A stretch of DNA of 64,000 bases from Selaginella moellendorffii (taxonomy: Eukaryota > Streptophyta > Lycopodiopsida > Selaginellales > Selaginellaceae): the NCBI RefSeq assembly GCF_000143415.4, contig NW_003314303.1, forward strand, positions 1,594,785-1,658,784, given 5' to 3'. The notes under the pieces were generated by a model. The model saw only the letters and a list, made by a program, of their open reading frames with translations, was not told where the DNA came from and ran no database searches. The translations under genes and the position numbers were made by a program. Of this stretch, positions 56,213 through 64,000 are shown piece by piece. Positions within the stretch are counted from its first letter, which is position 1. The number at the start of each line of letters is the position of its first letter.

Positions 56213-56562
56213 TTAAACTAGTGCCACCACTTTGAGTACAAGGTCTCCCAGCGGACCGGAAGTATAAAAGGACGGAAGCTGCACAATACAATTCTTGCAG
56301 GAATCGCTGACAGACAGCTTATTACTGCCAATGTATGGACAATCAAAGTGTATAGTGGCAACTTTGATGCCCTTCGTATAGATGTCAAATCCACCTGTAG
56401 TCCCAGATGGAGAACCTTGCCTTCCACATGCAGCAAATGGCGGGTTGGGAGAGGTTTCTCCTGCAGCAATGGTTATCCCACCTGGTGCGCTTGCGTCATC
56501 ATTCTCATTTGGGTACTTGAACCACTTTCCAAATGTTAAGAAGGAGTTTTTCACTTCTAAGG
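56213..56562 (-). pseudogene. Aegerolysin-family gene, copy C (5' part displaced by a retrotransposon)
   Basis: The C-terminal two thirds are open and contain FGKWFKYPNEND, FAACGRQGSPSGTTGGFD, HFDCPYIGSN and SGPLGDLVLKV, ending in TAA at 56215-56213. The homologous sequence in copy A continues past this point, but here it meets an LTR end (TGTGAAGAGG) at 56563. Exon 1 with the signal peptide and the start of exon 2 should therefore lie beyond the element, outside the window. The residual coding part has no internal stop. Confidence 0.75.
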
Positions 56563-56858
56563 TGTGAAGAGGTGAGAAAACTCCTCTTCGCTGGAAATCT
56601 ATTGTTAGTAAGAAAACAAAAGAGAAAATGGCCCGATCTCCAAGGGCAGAGAAGAAGCACGAGTAAAAGAATGCTGTGTATTGATAAGAAAAACGATGGA
56701 ATGGAGATAGGGATCCACAATTTGGATTCCCCCTTTTGAAATGCTAGCGGTTCTAACTGCTAGCATATACCATATGCTGTGCATGATTTAATCTATGGCT
56801 CCGATGCAGCCCTGGGTTCAAAGTCGGAGTCCCCTGAACCTTGTTTTTGGTTGAGACA
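56563..56858 (-). repeat. 3' LTR of the Athila-like element
   Basis: 296 bp. On the minus strand it starts TGTCTCAACC immediately after a polypurine tract (AGGGGAGCAGAG) and ends CTTCACA. It lies inside the aegerolysin copy C; the five bases to its left are TAAGG. The 5' LTR is outside the window. Confidence 0.75.
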
Positions 56859-56958
56859 CTCTGCTCCCCTGACAGAACTAGACACCGTCCTCGGTGCGAA
56901 CATAGTCAGTTTCCATCGCTTGTTGCTGCTGCTGCTCCAGTCGATAGAGGCGACGTTT

Positions 56959-59565
56959 TTACTGTGGGAGTGTAAGCTCGTGGTTAGGGACGCTGTCTGG
57001 TGGATCTGTCCCATCTTCCTGGAGGTCGGCTACCTCAGCCAGCAGGGCGGTATGATCATCCTCGAGTTTTCGGTAGCGGGTGTTGAGCTCTTCGTATTTG
57101 AATTTGTAGGTGAATTCGTGAGCTGCTGATGGGGTTGATGGCTGCTTGGAGACGATCTTCCTGATGTCCCGGAGGTCAGTGCAGATCTGCTTCATCTCTT
57201 CAATCTGAGTATCCAGCCGGTGGTTTAAAGGCTCATAAAATTCCTTCTTGATCGCTCCCCGGGTGTATATGAAGGAGTCTTGCTTGAGAAGATGCTGTGC
57301 AATGTCGGCTGGTGTTGGGAAGTAGTTTGCTTGCTCGCGGTGCATGCGTTGATCCAGGGCTTCAAACAACTTGCGGGTGCAGTAGCTTGGGTCGCGAAGT
57401 TTATCTTCGTACTCCTTCCTGATCTCATCATAATCACGGCGTACCTGACTCTGTGGCTGAGGCATGGTTGCTGCTCCTGCTCCTGCTCGGTGATCCTGGT
57501 GTTTCTCGCTAGGGGTCGCTCTGTTCTTGGTCCCGGGAGTTGAAGTTACTGGAGGCTGAATCTGCTTCGTTGGATGTGGGTGACGTGGTTGGGCCAGATT
57601 CTTTGAGGTGGTTGGAGATGAGCTTTTCAGTTTGATGGTGGATGAACGGCCCAGATGTGGCGTTGAAATTAATTTATCCGTTGAGAAATTTTTCGCTTGG
57701 AATTTTGTTGAAGGGGCGGAATTTTTGTGAATGCTGGTCGTGGTATTTGCTGGAAGAGACATGGTTGCGTGTTCTTCAAGTGATTGGCGAAGGTAGTCAA
57801 TGTTTTCTTTTGTAGAACGTGTCAAGGAGGTCAGGGCGTTGAGAATGTTGTTCTCAGCTGGTGTAGAAATTGAGTTCTGGGCGATCAGCTGACGTTTTTC
57901 TTTGGCAATGTTGATGTGTTTGTGAGAAGTTGTCGGTTTTGGGGCTGATTCGAGTGGATGCGGGTTCTGGGGTGATTGTTGATGGTGGTGTGAGTTGTGT
58001 TCCTTGTCGCTGATGATGAGGTGCTCTCGGATCAGCGGTTTGGGAGCTGGATTCGCTGGTGTTTTGCGTGTGAAGCGGCGGCGAAGTGGAGTTGAATTGT
58101 TGGAGTGTTTGTTGCTGGAGCTGGTGTTGTTGGAGTGAGTTGAGCCTGATTGTTGAGATGCTGGCTTCTGTTTCTTGCTGGGAGTTGCTCCTTCTGATTC
58201 TGAGTGTTCTTCGGAGCTGTCGCTTTGTTCTGTAGAGTTCGTTTGGGTTGTCCACGGTTGCTTGTTGGGAAGAGCTTGGTGTAGAGCGATCAGCAGTGGG
58301 AAGATTACTGTGCGCATGGTCTTCTTGTTGAGTGTGGCGAGGATGGCGCGGTCGAGAAGCTTGAGAAGGAGCTCGTGGAGATGGTGAGCCACGTTCACAC
58401 GTTTGCCGTCGAGTAGAGCTCCGTAGACTTCTGCTGTGCGCTTGCCGATGGTGCGATCTGTTGGGCGAAGTTCGTAGTAGAGGAGGAGGGCTTTGAGTCG
58501 ATCCATATGCTGCTCGTCGATGTCCTCCCATGTGAGCTCACCGGTAATTTCTCGATTGGCCTTGATGATTTGCTGTGGAACTTCTCCTGAAAATTTGAGC
58601 ATTCCCTTGTTAGAGATTTTGAAAACAGAGGCGATTCTTGCTGGGCTGAGGGTGATCTCATTGGTGCCGTCGGTTATGGTGCTGTTCTTGGGGTTGAAGG
58701 AGGCGGCCAGTTTCCTCGCTAGTTTTTGATCAGGGTGTGTTGAAAAGGCCTTGTGGAGGAGCTCGAATCCGTGGTCCTTGAGCCAGGTGGTTGTGTCGTT
58801 GCTGGGAAGCCTAGGAATATGGTGTATGACGTATCTGAGGCATCGGGGTGGATGAGCTGGCATCTTTCTCTTCATTTTCTGCGATCGAAGTGCTCGCCCC
58901 ATTAGGGTTCTTGAAACCTGTAACTGTTGGTTGGCTGATCGTGCAGCGCTCGATTGCTGGTGATGAACGGTCGAGATTTGTTGACGGAATTGATGTGGTT
59001 TGATTTGGCTTGATTGCAAATCAATGGTGGATATTGGTGATGAAGTTAACTCAAGTTCAACTGTTGATATTTGCTCAGGTGGCGTTGATCCAACGGTAGC
59101 TTGGGACTTACAGATTTTTGCTGCTATTTGTTGCTGAAGTTGGTGGATGAGTTCGTGTTGAGTTGAGTTGAGTTGTATCGAACTGATTTGAGTTAAAGTT
59201 TGTCTATTGGGGTGAGTGTTGATTGTTGGTTTTGGGGTGTTTGTCGGTTTGGGTCTGAAATTTGTTGAGGTGCTGATGTTGAATATGTTGACGTGATATG
59301 GTCGAAGCTTGTTGAGGTTGACGATCTCAGTGAAGTCTTCGGCGAGTGTGCTGACTTTGGCGGTGCCGTTGGGGTATAGTTCAATGATTTTGAAAGGTCC
59401 TTGCCAGTTGGTGTGGAGTTTTCGGCCAAGTTTGCCGATGGGTCCTCGGTACCAGAGAACATGGTCGTCGACGCTGTATTTGGGAATGTTATGCCAGGAT
59501 GCTTGTCGGTCGTGCCGAGCTTTTCTCTCTTTTTGGATGGCGTGAAGTGTCCAAAGGGCATTTAG
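56959..59565 (-). CDS. Integrase C-terminus fused in frame to a large 3' region
   Basis: After the TGA the frame is open for 868 codons. The first roughly 85 complete the integrase. From about 58880 a new domain begins: WLKDHGFELLHKAFSTHPDQ, ARKLAASFNPKNSTITDG, ITLSPARIASVFKISNKG, then GKRTAEVYGALLDGKRVNVA and MRTVIFPLLIALHQAL. This order resembles the plant-transposon domain listed as putative plant transposon protein (Pfam PF20167-like); that is recognition from memory, not a search. A low-complexity Ser/Thr/His/Asn region and a charged C-terminal segment with coiled-coil character follow. I see no membrane segment or signal peptide, so it does not look like an envelope protein. Confidence 0.75.
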   Translation of the reverse strand, partial: LNALWTLHAIQKERKARHDRQASWHNIPKYSVDDHVLWYRGPIGKLGRKLHTNWQGPFKIIELYPNGTAKVSTLAEDFTEIVNLNKLRPYHVNIFNISTSTNFRPKPTNTPKPTINTHPNRQTLTQISSIQLNSTQHELIHQLQQQIAAKICKSQATVGSTPPEQISTVELELTSSPISTIDLQSSQIKPHQFRQQISTVHHQQSSAARSANQQLQVSRTLMGRALRSQKMKRKMPAHPPRCLRYVIHHIPRLPSNDTTTWLKDHGFELLHKAFSTHPDQKLARKLAASFNPKNSTITDGTNEITLSPARIASVFKISNKGMLKFSGEVPQQIIKANREITGELTWEDIDEQHMDRLKALLLYYELRPTDRTIGKRTAEVYGALLDGKRVNVAHHLHELLLKLLDRAILATLNKKTMRTVIFPLLIALHQALPNKQPWTTQTNSTEQSDSSEEHSESEGATPSKKQKPASQQSGSTHSNNTSSSNKHSNNSTPLRRRFTRKTPANPAPKPLIREHLIISDKEHNSHHHQQSPQNPHPLESAPKPTTSHKHINIAKEKRQLIAQNSISTPAENNILNALTSLTRSTKENIDYLRQSLEEHATMSLPANTTTSIHKNSAPSTKFQAKNFSTDKLISTPHLGRSSTIKLKSSSPTTSKNLAQPRHPHPTKQIQPPVTSTPGTKNRATPSEKHQDHRAGAGAATMPQPQSQVRRDYDEIRKEYEDKLRDPSYCTRKLFEALDQRMHREQANYFPTPADIAQHLLKQDSFIYTRGAIKKEFYEPLNHRLDTQIEEMKQICTDLRDIRKIVSKQPSTPSAAHEFTYKFKYEELNTRYRKLEDDHTALLAEVADLQEDGTDPPDSVPNHELTLPQ

Positions 59566-60483
59566 TCAGAGTTCGTCGAGATGTTCGAGTTGCTGAAGCC
59601 TTTCTCGAACTGCATGTCGGGTGTCGAGATTATACTTGACGGTGACTCGCATGCTTGGGACGATGAATTCGATTGGCGTGATGGCTTCTGTTCCGAAGGC
59701 GAGTTTAAATGGCGTCATGTCGGTGGTGACTTTATAAGCAGTTCGATAGGCCCAAAGTACATCAAGAAGTTTGTCGTCCCAGTCTTTGCCGGAATCGTTG
59801 ATGACTTTTTTGAGGATGGTCTTCAGTGTTTTGTTCGTTGCTTCTGCTTGACCGTTGCCTTGAGGATAGTATGGTGTCGACATTTTATGTCGGAGTTTGA
59901 ACTCGGTGGCGAGATGTTCGATTGTTTGGTTGATGAAATGGGTGCCTCTATCGGTGACGAGTTCAAGTGGTGTGCCGAAACGAGTGATGATATTTTCATA
60001 GATGAAGGTTGCTGTTGCTTTTGCTGTGGCATGTTGGAGAGGTATTGCTTCGGCCCACTTGGTAGTGTAATCGGTGGCGACGATGATGTACTGATTTTGT
60101 CGACGGGTGCTGACTTGGGGTCCGACGAAGTCGAGTCCCCATTTCTGAAATGGTGCCATTGGGAATGTTGGGTTGAGTTGTTGAGTCTGAGTTTTCGGTG
60201 GTAATCGGTGTCTTTGACATGTGTCGCAGTGTTTGCAGAATTCTTCAGTGTCGTGCCAGAGTGTCGGCCACCAGAGGCCGGCTTGAAGAATCTTCCGAGT
60301 GGTTGTGTCAGCAGCGAAGTGTCCGCCGGAAGGTCCATCATGAGCTTCCTTGATGATTTGAGTTGTGTGTGGCTGCTTGATGCATCGGCGAAGAATGTTG
60401 TCAATTCCGAGTTTGTAGAGAGTGCCTCCAATGATTGAGTATCGTCGGGTTTTAGCAACAAAAGTCTTCTTTTGGTCGGACAT
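59566..60483 (-). CDS. Integrase (zinc finger and catalytic core) of the Athila-like element
   Basis: 305 residues. Zinc-binding HHCC: HDGPSGGH and CKHCDTC. The catalytic core contains WGLDFVGPQ (D), ELVTDRGTHFINQ (D) and PQGNGQAEATNKTLK (E). Then the frame meets a TGA (59568-59566) and continues in the same frame with LNALWTLHAIQKERKARHDR, VDDHVLWYRGPIGKL and WQGPFKIIELYPNGTAKV. That is the usual integrase C-terminal domain, so the TGA looks like a recent single mutation. It is in phase with the upstream RT frame and the downstream 3' region. Confidence 0.87.
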   Translation of the reverse strand: MSDQKKTFVAKTRRYSIIGGTLYKLGIDNILRRCIKQPHTTQIIKEAHDGPSGGHFAADTTTRKILQAGLWWPTLWHDTEEFCKHCDTCQRHRLPPKTQTQQLNPTFPMAPFQKWGLDFVGPQVSTRRQNQYIIVATDYTTKWAEAIPLQHATAKATATFIYENIITRFGTPLELVTDRGTHFINQTIEHLATEFKLRHKMSTPYYPQGNGQAEATNKTLKTILKKVINDSGKDWDDKLLDVLWAYRTAYKVTTDMTPFKLAFGTEAITPIEFIVPSMRVTVKYNLDTRHAVRERLQQLEHLDEL

Positions 60484-60489
60484 AGTGTA

Positions 60490-63324
60490 CTAATCTGGAA
60501 CTTTTGCTGAGTTGAGGTAACTGAAGACGTCATCGAGCCAGGTTGCTGGTATTGAAACTCGGAATAGGTTTGAGTCGGGTAAGTCATCGGTAAGTATTTC
60601 GGGTTTGTCGCTGGTGGTGATCCGGCTGAGATAATCTGCTTGTTCATGATTTTTGCCAGGTTTGTGGACGATCTCGAAGTTGTATTCTTGTAGTAAAAGG
60701 AACCATCTTGATATTCGACCAGATAGTATTGGCTTGTTGATGAGGTAAAGGAGTGCCTTGTGGTCGACGAAAATTACGACTTTAGTTGACAGTATGTAGT
60801 GTCGAAACTTCTGAAGTGAGTAGATCATGCCGAGAGCTTCTTTCTCGGTGGTGGTGTAATTTCGTTCAGCTGGGTTGAGTAGTCGGCTGGCGTAGTAGAT
60901 CGGTTGATCGCAGTTGTCGTGTTGAGTTTGGCTCAAAATTGCACCAGTGGCGACGTCGGAAGTGTCGACATGAATGTGGAACTCTTGTGTCCAGTCGGGC
61001 TTGGCAAGGATCGGTGCTCTTGTTAGTTTGAGTCGGAGATTATCGAATGCTTGTTGCTGTTTCGATGTCCATGTCCATTGGGCATCTTGTTTTAGTCCAT
61101 CGGTGAGTGGTTTGGCAATGTGAGCGTACTTGTGGATGAATCGTCGGTGATATCCGACTTTGCCGAGGAAGCGCCGAAGTTCTTTCTGGTTCTTCGGTGG
61201 TTCAAGTTTGGAGATGACGTCAACTTTGTCCTTGTCGATGAGAATGCCATCTTTGCAGACAACGTGGCCGAGGAGTACTCCAGATTTGACGAAGAAAGCG
61301 CATTTGTCGGGGTTGAGTGCTATGTTGTTCTCCTCACACTTGTTGAGGCATTTCTCCAGGCATTCAAGATGTTGATCTTCCGAGCTGAAAACGCTGAAGT
61401 CGTCCATGAAGACTCTCATGAAGTCAGTGAGGTAGTCTCGGAAAGTGTTGGTAACAAGCCTTTGGAAGGTGAATGGGGCGTTGCAGAGTCCAAAAGGCAT
61501 TCGTCGATAAGCATAGGCTCCCCATGGACTGATGAATGCTGTCTTGTACTGATCTTCTTCGGCGATGTGAATTTGGTTGTAGCCGGAGAAACCATCGAGG
61601 AAGGAATACATCTCGTGTCCAGCGACTGCGTCAAGAACTTCGTCGGTAAATGGTATCGGGAAGACATCTTTTTCAGTGGCGTCATTGAGCTGTTTATAGT
61701 TGACGCAGATTCGAAGTTTGCCGTTTTTCTTCGGCACAACCACCAGTGGTGAAAGCCATATCGGATTCTGAATCGGGTAGATATACTCAACTTGGAGAAG
61801 CTTGTCAAGTTCTTTCTTTACTTGTTCCATCAGATTCGGGTTCATCCGGTAGGCTGCTTGTCTTCTTGGTTTTGAGTCAGGAAGAAGGGTGATGGTGTGA
61901 AGGCTGAGTTTTGGCGAAACTCCCTTAAGGTCTCGATAACTCCAAGCGAACAAGTGTTTCTTCTTTCGGAGAAGATTGATGCCTTTGTCTCGAAAACTTG
62001 CCGAGATGTCAGTGGCGAGTACAATGTAGTGTTCGTTGCCGTCGTCGGCAAGGCTGACTTTTTCGAGTTTTTGGTCTGCTGGAATTGACGGAATGTAGGC
62101 AACTTTGTTGTGGTTGTCGACTGTGAATGCCGGTGGCGCTTCGAGTTTTGTATCTCGAGTGACTAGATTTTTCAGTGCTGATGTAATCGGGGGTCGTTCT
62201 TGTTGGAAGTCAGCGACAATTCGGAAGAGGTCGATCTCGGCCAAAGGTTTGAGATCGGGGTAGGCTGTGAGAATTTGTTGTTCTTGATAGTCGTCGAGGC
62301 CATCTTCGAGACTATATTCTTCCAAGTCAATAGGTCGGTTGTGGCTGGACAGCGATTTAGTCGCTTTTGTCGACACAGTTGTTGGTCCGTCTGGTCCGTG
62401 AAGGATAAGATTGTCATTGGGCCAATCTTGATAAACTTGGGCAGTTCGGAGCCAAGGTCGACCAAGGAGAATTGAGTATCCGTCGGTCTGCTCTGGTAGT
62501 TTGAGGACGACATAGTTGACTGGTATTTTGACGCCTTGAATGGTGGTGTTGACTTTTCGGATGATGCCTTTGGGTTGAACAGATCGGTGGTCGGCCATTC
62601 GGACATTGAAAGGTGCTGGGTGAACTGGGCCAATGTTGAGTTGTTGAACAAGACTTTCTTCAATAATATTAACGCTGGAGCCGCCGTCAATTATGGCTCC
62701 TCGAACAAGATGTTTGTCGAGTCGTAGGTCGATTGTCAGAACATCATTGTCACAATCGCCTGGTTGAATCTCGGTTCGAAATGTGTCAACAGCTGTCTGT
62801 GTCGAGTTGAGTGTGGGCGAGTCTATCAAAATGTTGGTCGGTGCAGATGTCAGATCGGTGAGCTGTTTGGTGAGGTAGGGTGCAATCTTCAGCAGTTGGC
62901 CGATGGTGATCTGAATATTTTGGTTGAGGATAGTCTCTGCGACTGCTTGGATTTTGTCGAAGTTTGCCGAATTGTGTTCTGGTGTCGGTGTCGATGTTGG
63001 ACGATTTGTCTGTCTGTTTTCTGGTATTGAGTCTTGGCATTGTTGTCGAGCTGGTGATGGTTGAGCTTCATTGTCAGAGTCTAAAATCACTAATTCGGGT
63101 GGGTGTAGAGCGAGTTGCTGCTGTATCTTGGCAGCTAACTTCTGCTTCTTTTTCCATTCCCGGAGTTTTGTCGGGCTCTCAGGGCCTTTCTCTTCACTAT
63201 CTCCGGAATCTCTGTCCGGTTGTTGTTGTTTTTCTGCTCGAATTTGTGCTCGGGTTTGTACTGCCATGACTTGAGGATCTGAGTCGTCATTGTCGGCATA
63301 AGGTAGTTCGTCGGTCTCGACCAT
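60490..63324 (-). CDS. Protease, reverse transcriptase and RNase H of the Athila-like element
   Basis: 944 residues open from an internal Met; the frame actually continues from gag, so this Met need not be the start. Retropepsin: IIDGGSSVNIIEESL at about 211-225, and ILLGRPWLRTAQ at about 285-296. RT: LSPLVVVPKKNGKLRICVNY at about 524-543, SFLDGFSGYNQIHIAEEDQY at about 574-593, [14 protein letters not shown] at about 609-622 and catalytic FMDDFS at about 639-644. RNase H: FHIHVDTSDVATGAILSQ at about 766 and VIFVDHKALLYL later. A TAG at 60492-60490 separates it from integrase. Confidence 0.88.
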   Translation of the reverse strand: MVETDELPYADNDDSDPQVMAVQTRAQIRAEKQQQPDRDSGDSEEKGPESPTKLREWKKKQKLAAKIQQQLALHPPELVILDSDNEAQPSPARQQCQDSIPENRQTNRPTSTPTPEHNSANFDKIQAVAETILNQNIQITIGQLLKIAPYLTKQLTDLTSAPTNILIDSPTLNSTQTAVDTFRTEIQPGDCDNDVLTIDLRLDKHLVRGAIIDGGSSVNIIEESLVQQLNIGPVHPAPFNVRMADHRSVQPKGIIRKVNTTIQGVKIPVNYVVLKLPEQTDGYSILLGRPWLRTAQVYQDWPNDNLILHGPDGPTTVSTKATKSLSSHNRPIDLEEYSLEDGLDDYQEQQILTAYPDLKPLAEIDLFRIVADFQQERPPITSALKNLVTRDTKLEAPPAFTVDNHNKVAYIPSIPADQKLEKVSLADDGNEHYIVLATDISASFRDKGINLLRKKKHLFAWSYRDLKGVSPKLSLHTITLLPDSKPRRQAAYRMNPNLMEQVKKELDKLLQVEYIYPIQNPIWLSPLVVVPKKNGKLRICVNYKQLNDATEKDVFPIPFTDEVLDAVAGHEMYSFLDGFSGYNQIHIAEEDQYKTAFISPWGAYAYRRMPFGLCNAPFTFQRLVTNTFRDYLTDFMRVFMDDFSVFSSEDQHLECLEKCLNKCEENNIALNPDKCAFFVKSGVLLGHVVCKDGILIDKDKVDVISKLEPPKNQKELRRFLGKVGYHRRFIHKYAHIAKPLTDGLKQDAQWTWTSKQQQAFDNLRLKLTRAPILAKPDWTQEFHIHVDTSDVATGAILSQTQHDNCDQPIYYASRLLNPAERNYTTTEKEALGMIYSLQKFRHYILSTKVVIFVDHKALLYLINKPILSGRISRWFLLLQEYNFEIVHKPGKNHEQADYLSRITTSDKPEILTDDLPDSNLFRVSIPATWLDDVFSYLNSAKVPD

Positions 63325-63999
63325 CCTTGTTGTTGGTGGTTGTTGCTGGTTCTGATCTTGTTGTCGAGGAGGCGGTGGACCAAGTCTCGGCGGACCGCCT
63401 TGGTTTTGAAGTCGAGGTTGCCATAGTCGGTTGTTGTAGTTGCCTTGGTAGGCTTGGTCTTGATAACCTTGGCCTTGGTATCTTCGGTTTTGGTATCTTG
63501 GGTATTGTTGGTATCCTTGGTTGTAGTTGTCTCGGTTTGCCGGGTAGTTCCGGTTCGGCAGGTATTGTCGATCGTTGTAGTTGTTGTTGTAGTCGTTGTT
63601 GTAATTGTTGTAGTTGTTGTAGCGAGGTTGATCATTCCATTGTCGACTCTGGTGTTGGAAGTTGTTTTTGAGCGGTCTCCAGTTTGTTGGAGGTGGTGCT
63701 TGGTGATTGTCGAAGTATTGATTTGGATATGCTTGTCGAAACTGCTGTCGGGGAGAGTTCGAGACTTGTCGAACTTCTGGAGAATTTTGAAATCTGCAAG
63801 TCTTGGCGTCATGACCTTCTTTGGCACAGATTTGGCATTTGGAGATTTGGAGCTTGCAGTCACTTGCCAGATGTCCTTCGTTCTTGCACTTAGTACACCA
63901 AATTCCAGATCGAAATTCTTTGATGTCAGTCTTGGCTTTTCAACTTGAGCTTGTCGATTGAGTGCTCTATAGGGGAGGGCAGCAACAACAGGCGGAGCG
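63325..63999 (-). pseudogene. gag C-terminal part with two zinc knuckles
   Basis: In the same frame as pol. Two CCHC motifs, CTKCKNEGHLASDC and CQICAKEGHDAKTC, are followed by about 140 residues rich in Asn, Tyr, Gln and Pro (YNNYNNYNNDYNNNYNDRQY). A TGA at 63942-63940 and a TAG further upstream interrupt the frame before the knuckles. The gag N-terminus is outside the window. Confidence 0.75.
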
Positions 64000-64000
64000 C

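Larger units (their letters stand above)
56563..64000 (-). mobile_element. Athila-like Ty3/gypsy retrotransposon, runs off the right edge
   Basis: On the minus strand: two CCHC knuckles of gag, protease, RT, RNase H, integrase, a large extra 3' region, polypurine tract and 3' LTR. The protease box IIDGGSSVNII and RT box VFMDDFSVF are of the type seen in the Athila/Tat branch of plant gypsy elements, and no chromodomain follows the integrase. Between 63939 and 56959 the entire coding region is in one frame, with stops only at 60492-60490 and 59568-59566. It is by far the best preserved element here. Confidence 0.85.

Noticed and set aside
56779..57129. 116-codon plus-strand frame across the LTR
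   Set aside because: Spans the LTR, polypurine tract and antisense of the 3' region; no domain.
63327..63671. Val/Cys-rich plus-strand frames at the right edge
   Set aside because: Antisense of the Asn/Tyr/Gln-rich gag tail encoded on the minus strand.

Overview
The window is nuclear DNA of a land plant. Pentatricopeptide-repeat (PPR) genes without introns, a plant steroid-reductase-family gene, a nuclear tRNA-Ala, very short spliceosomal introns (about 50-80 bp) and nested Ty3/gypsy, Ty1/copia, PIF/Harbinger and MULE-type elements all fit this. The tiny introns, gene-dense GC-rich islands and many PPR genes suggest a lycophyte such as Selaginella moellendorffii. That is inference from style, not from a database match.

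Layout. 1-5.08 kb: end of a minus-strand LTR element with an initiator-Met primer-binding site and an LTR swollen by a hexanucleotide array. 5.08-9.0 kb: AT-rich DNA holding a short unidentified open frame and a heavily decayed copy of the gypsy element that recurs at 31-36 kb. 9.0-24.0 kb: the genic island, separated by one AT-rich gap (11.7-14.7 kb). It has an NB-ARC protein with an armadillo-type C-terminus (-), a PLS-type PPR (-), a steroid 5-alpha-reductase-family enzyme (+), a glycine-rich membrane protein of four exons (+), a fold-back element, tRNA-Ala(CGC) (-), a P-type PPR (+), a six-exon GNAT acetyltransferase (+) and a second PLS-type PPR (-).

24.0-30.3 kb: two tandem copies of a segment carrying an unidentified decayed gene, an aegerolysin-family gene with a signal peptide (both copies broken) and PPR debris. 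A third copy of the first two parts lies at 55.3-56.6 kb. 30.3-64.0 kb is almost entirely transposons: a MULE relic; a gypsy element whose reverse-transcriptase segment is inverted and whose 3' LTR contains a piece of 18S rRNA; a truncated copia element; a Harbinger element split by two chromodomain gypsy elements; and, at the right edge, an Athila-like gypsy element inserted into the third aegerolysin copy. In that last element gag-end, protease, RT, RNase H, integrase and a large extra 3' region share one reading frame broken by only two stops.

The host genes do not form a pathway. The PPR proteins are expected to act on organellar RNA, the NB-ARC protein in immunity-type signalling, and the reductase in ER lipid or steroid metabolism. 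The most unusual items are the 18S rRNA piece inside an LTR, the RT inversion whose ancestral junction survives in the decayed relative, the single-frame Athila-like polyprotein with its 3' extension, and the plant aegerolysin family.
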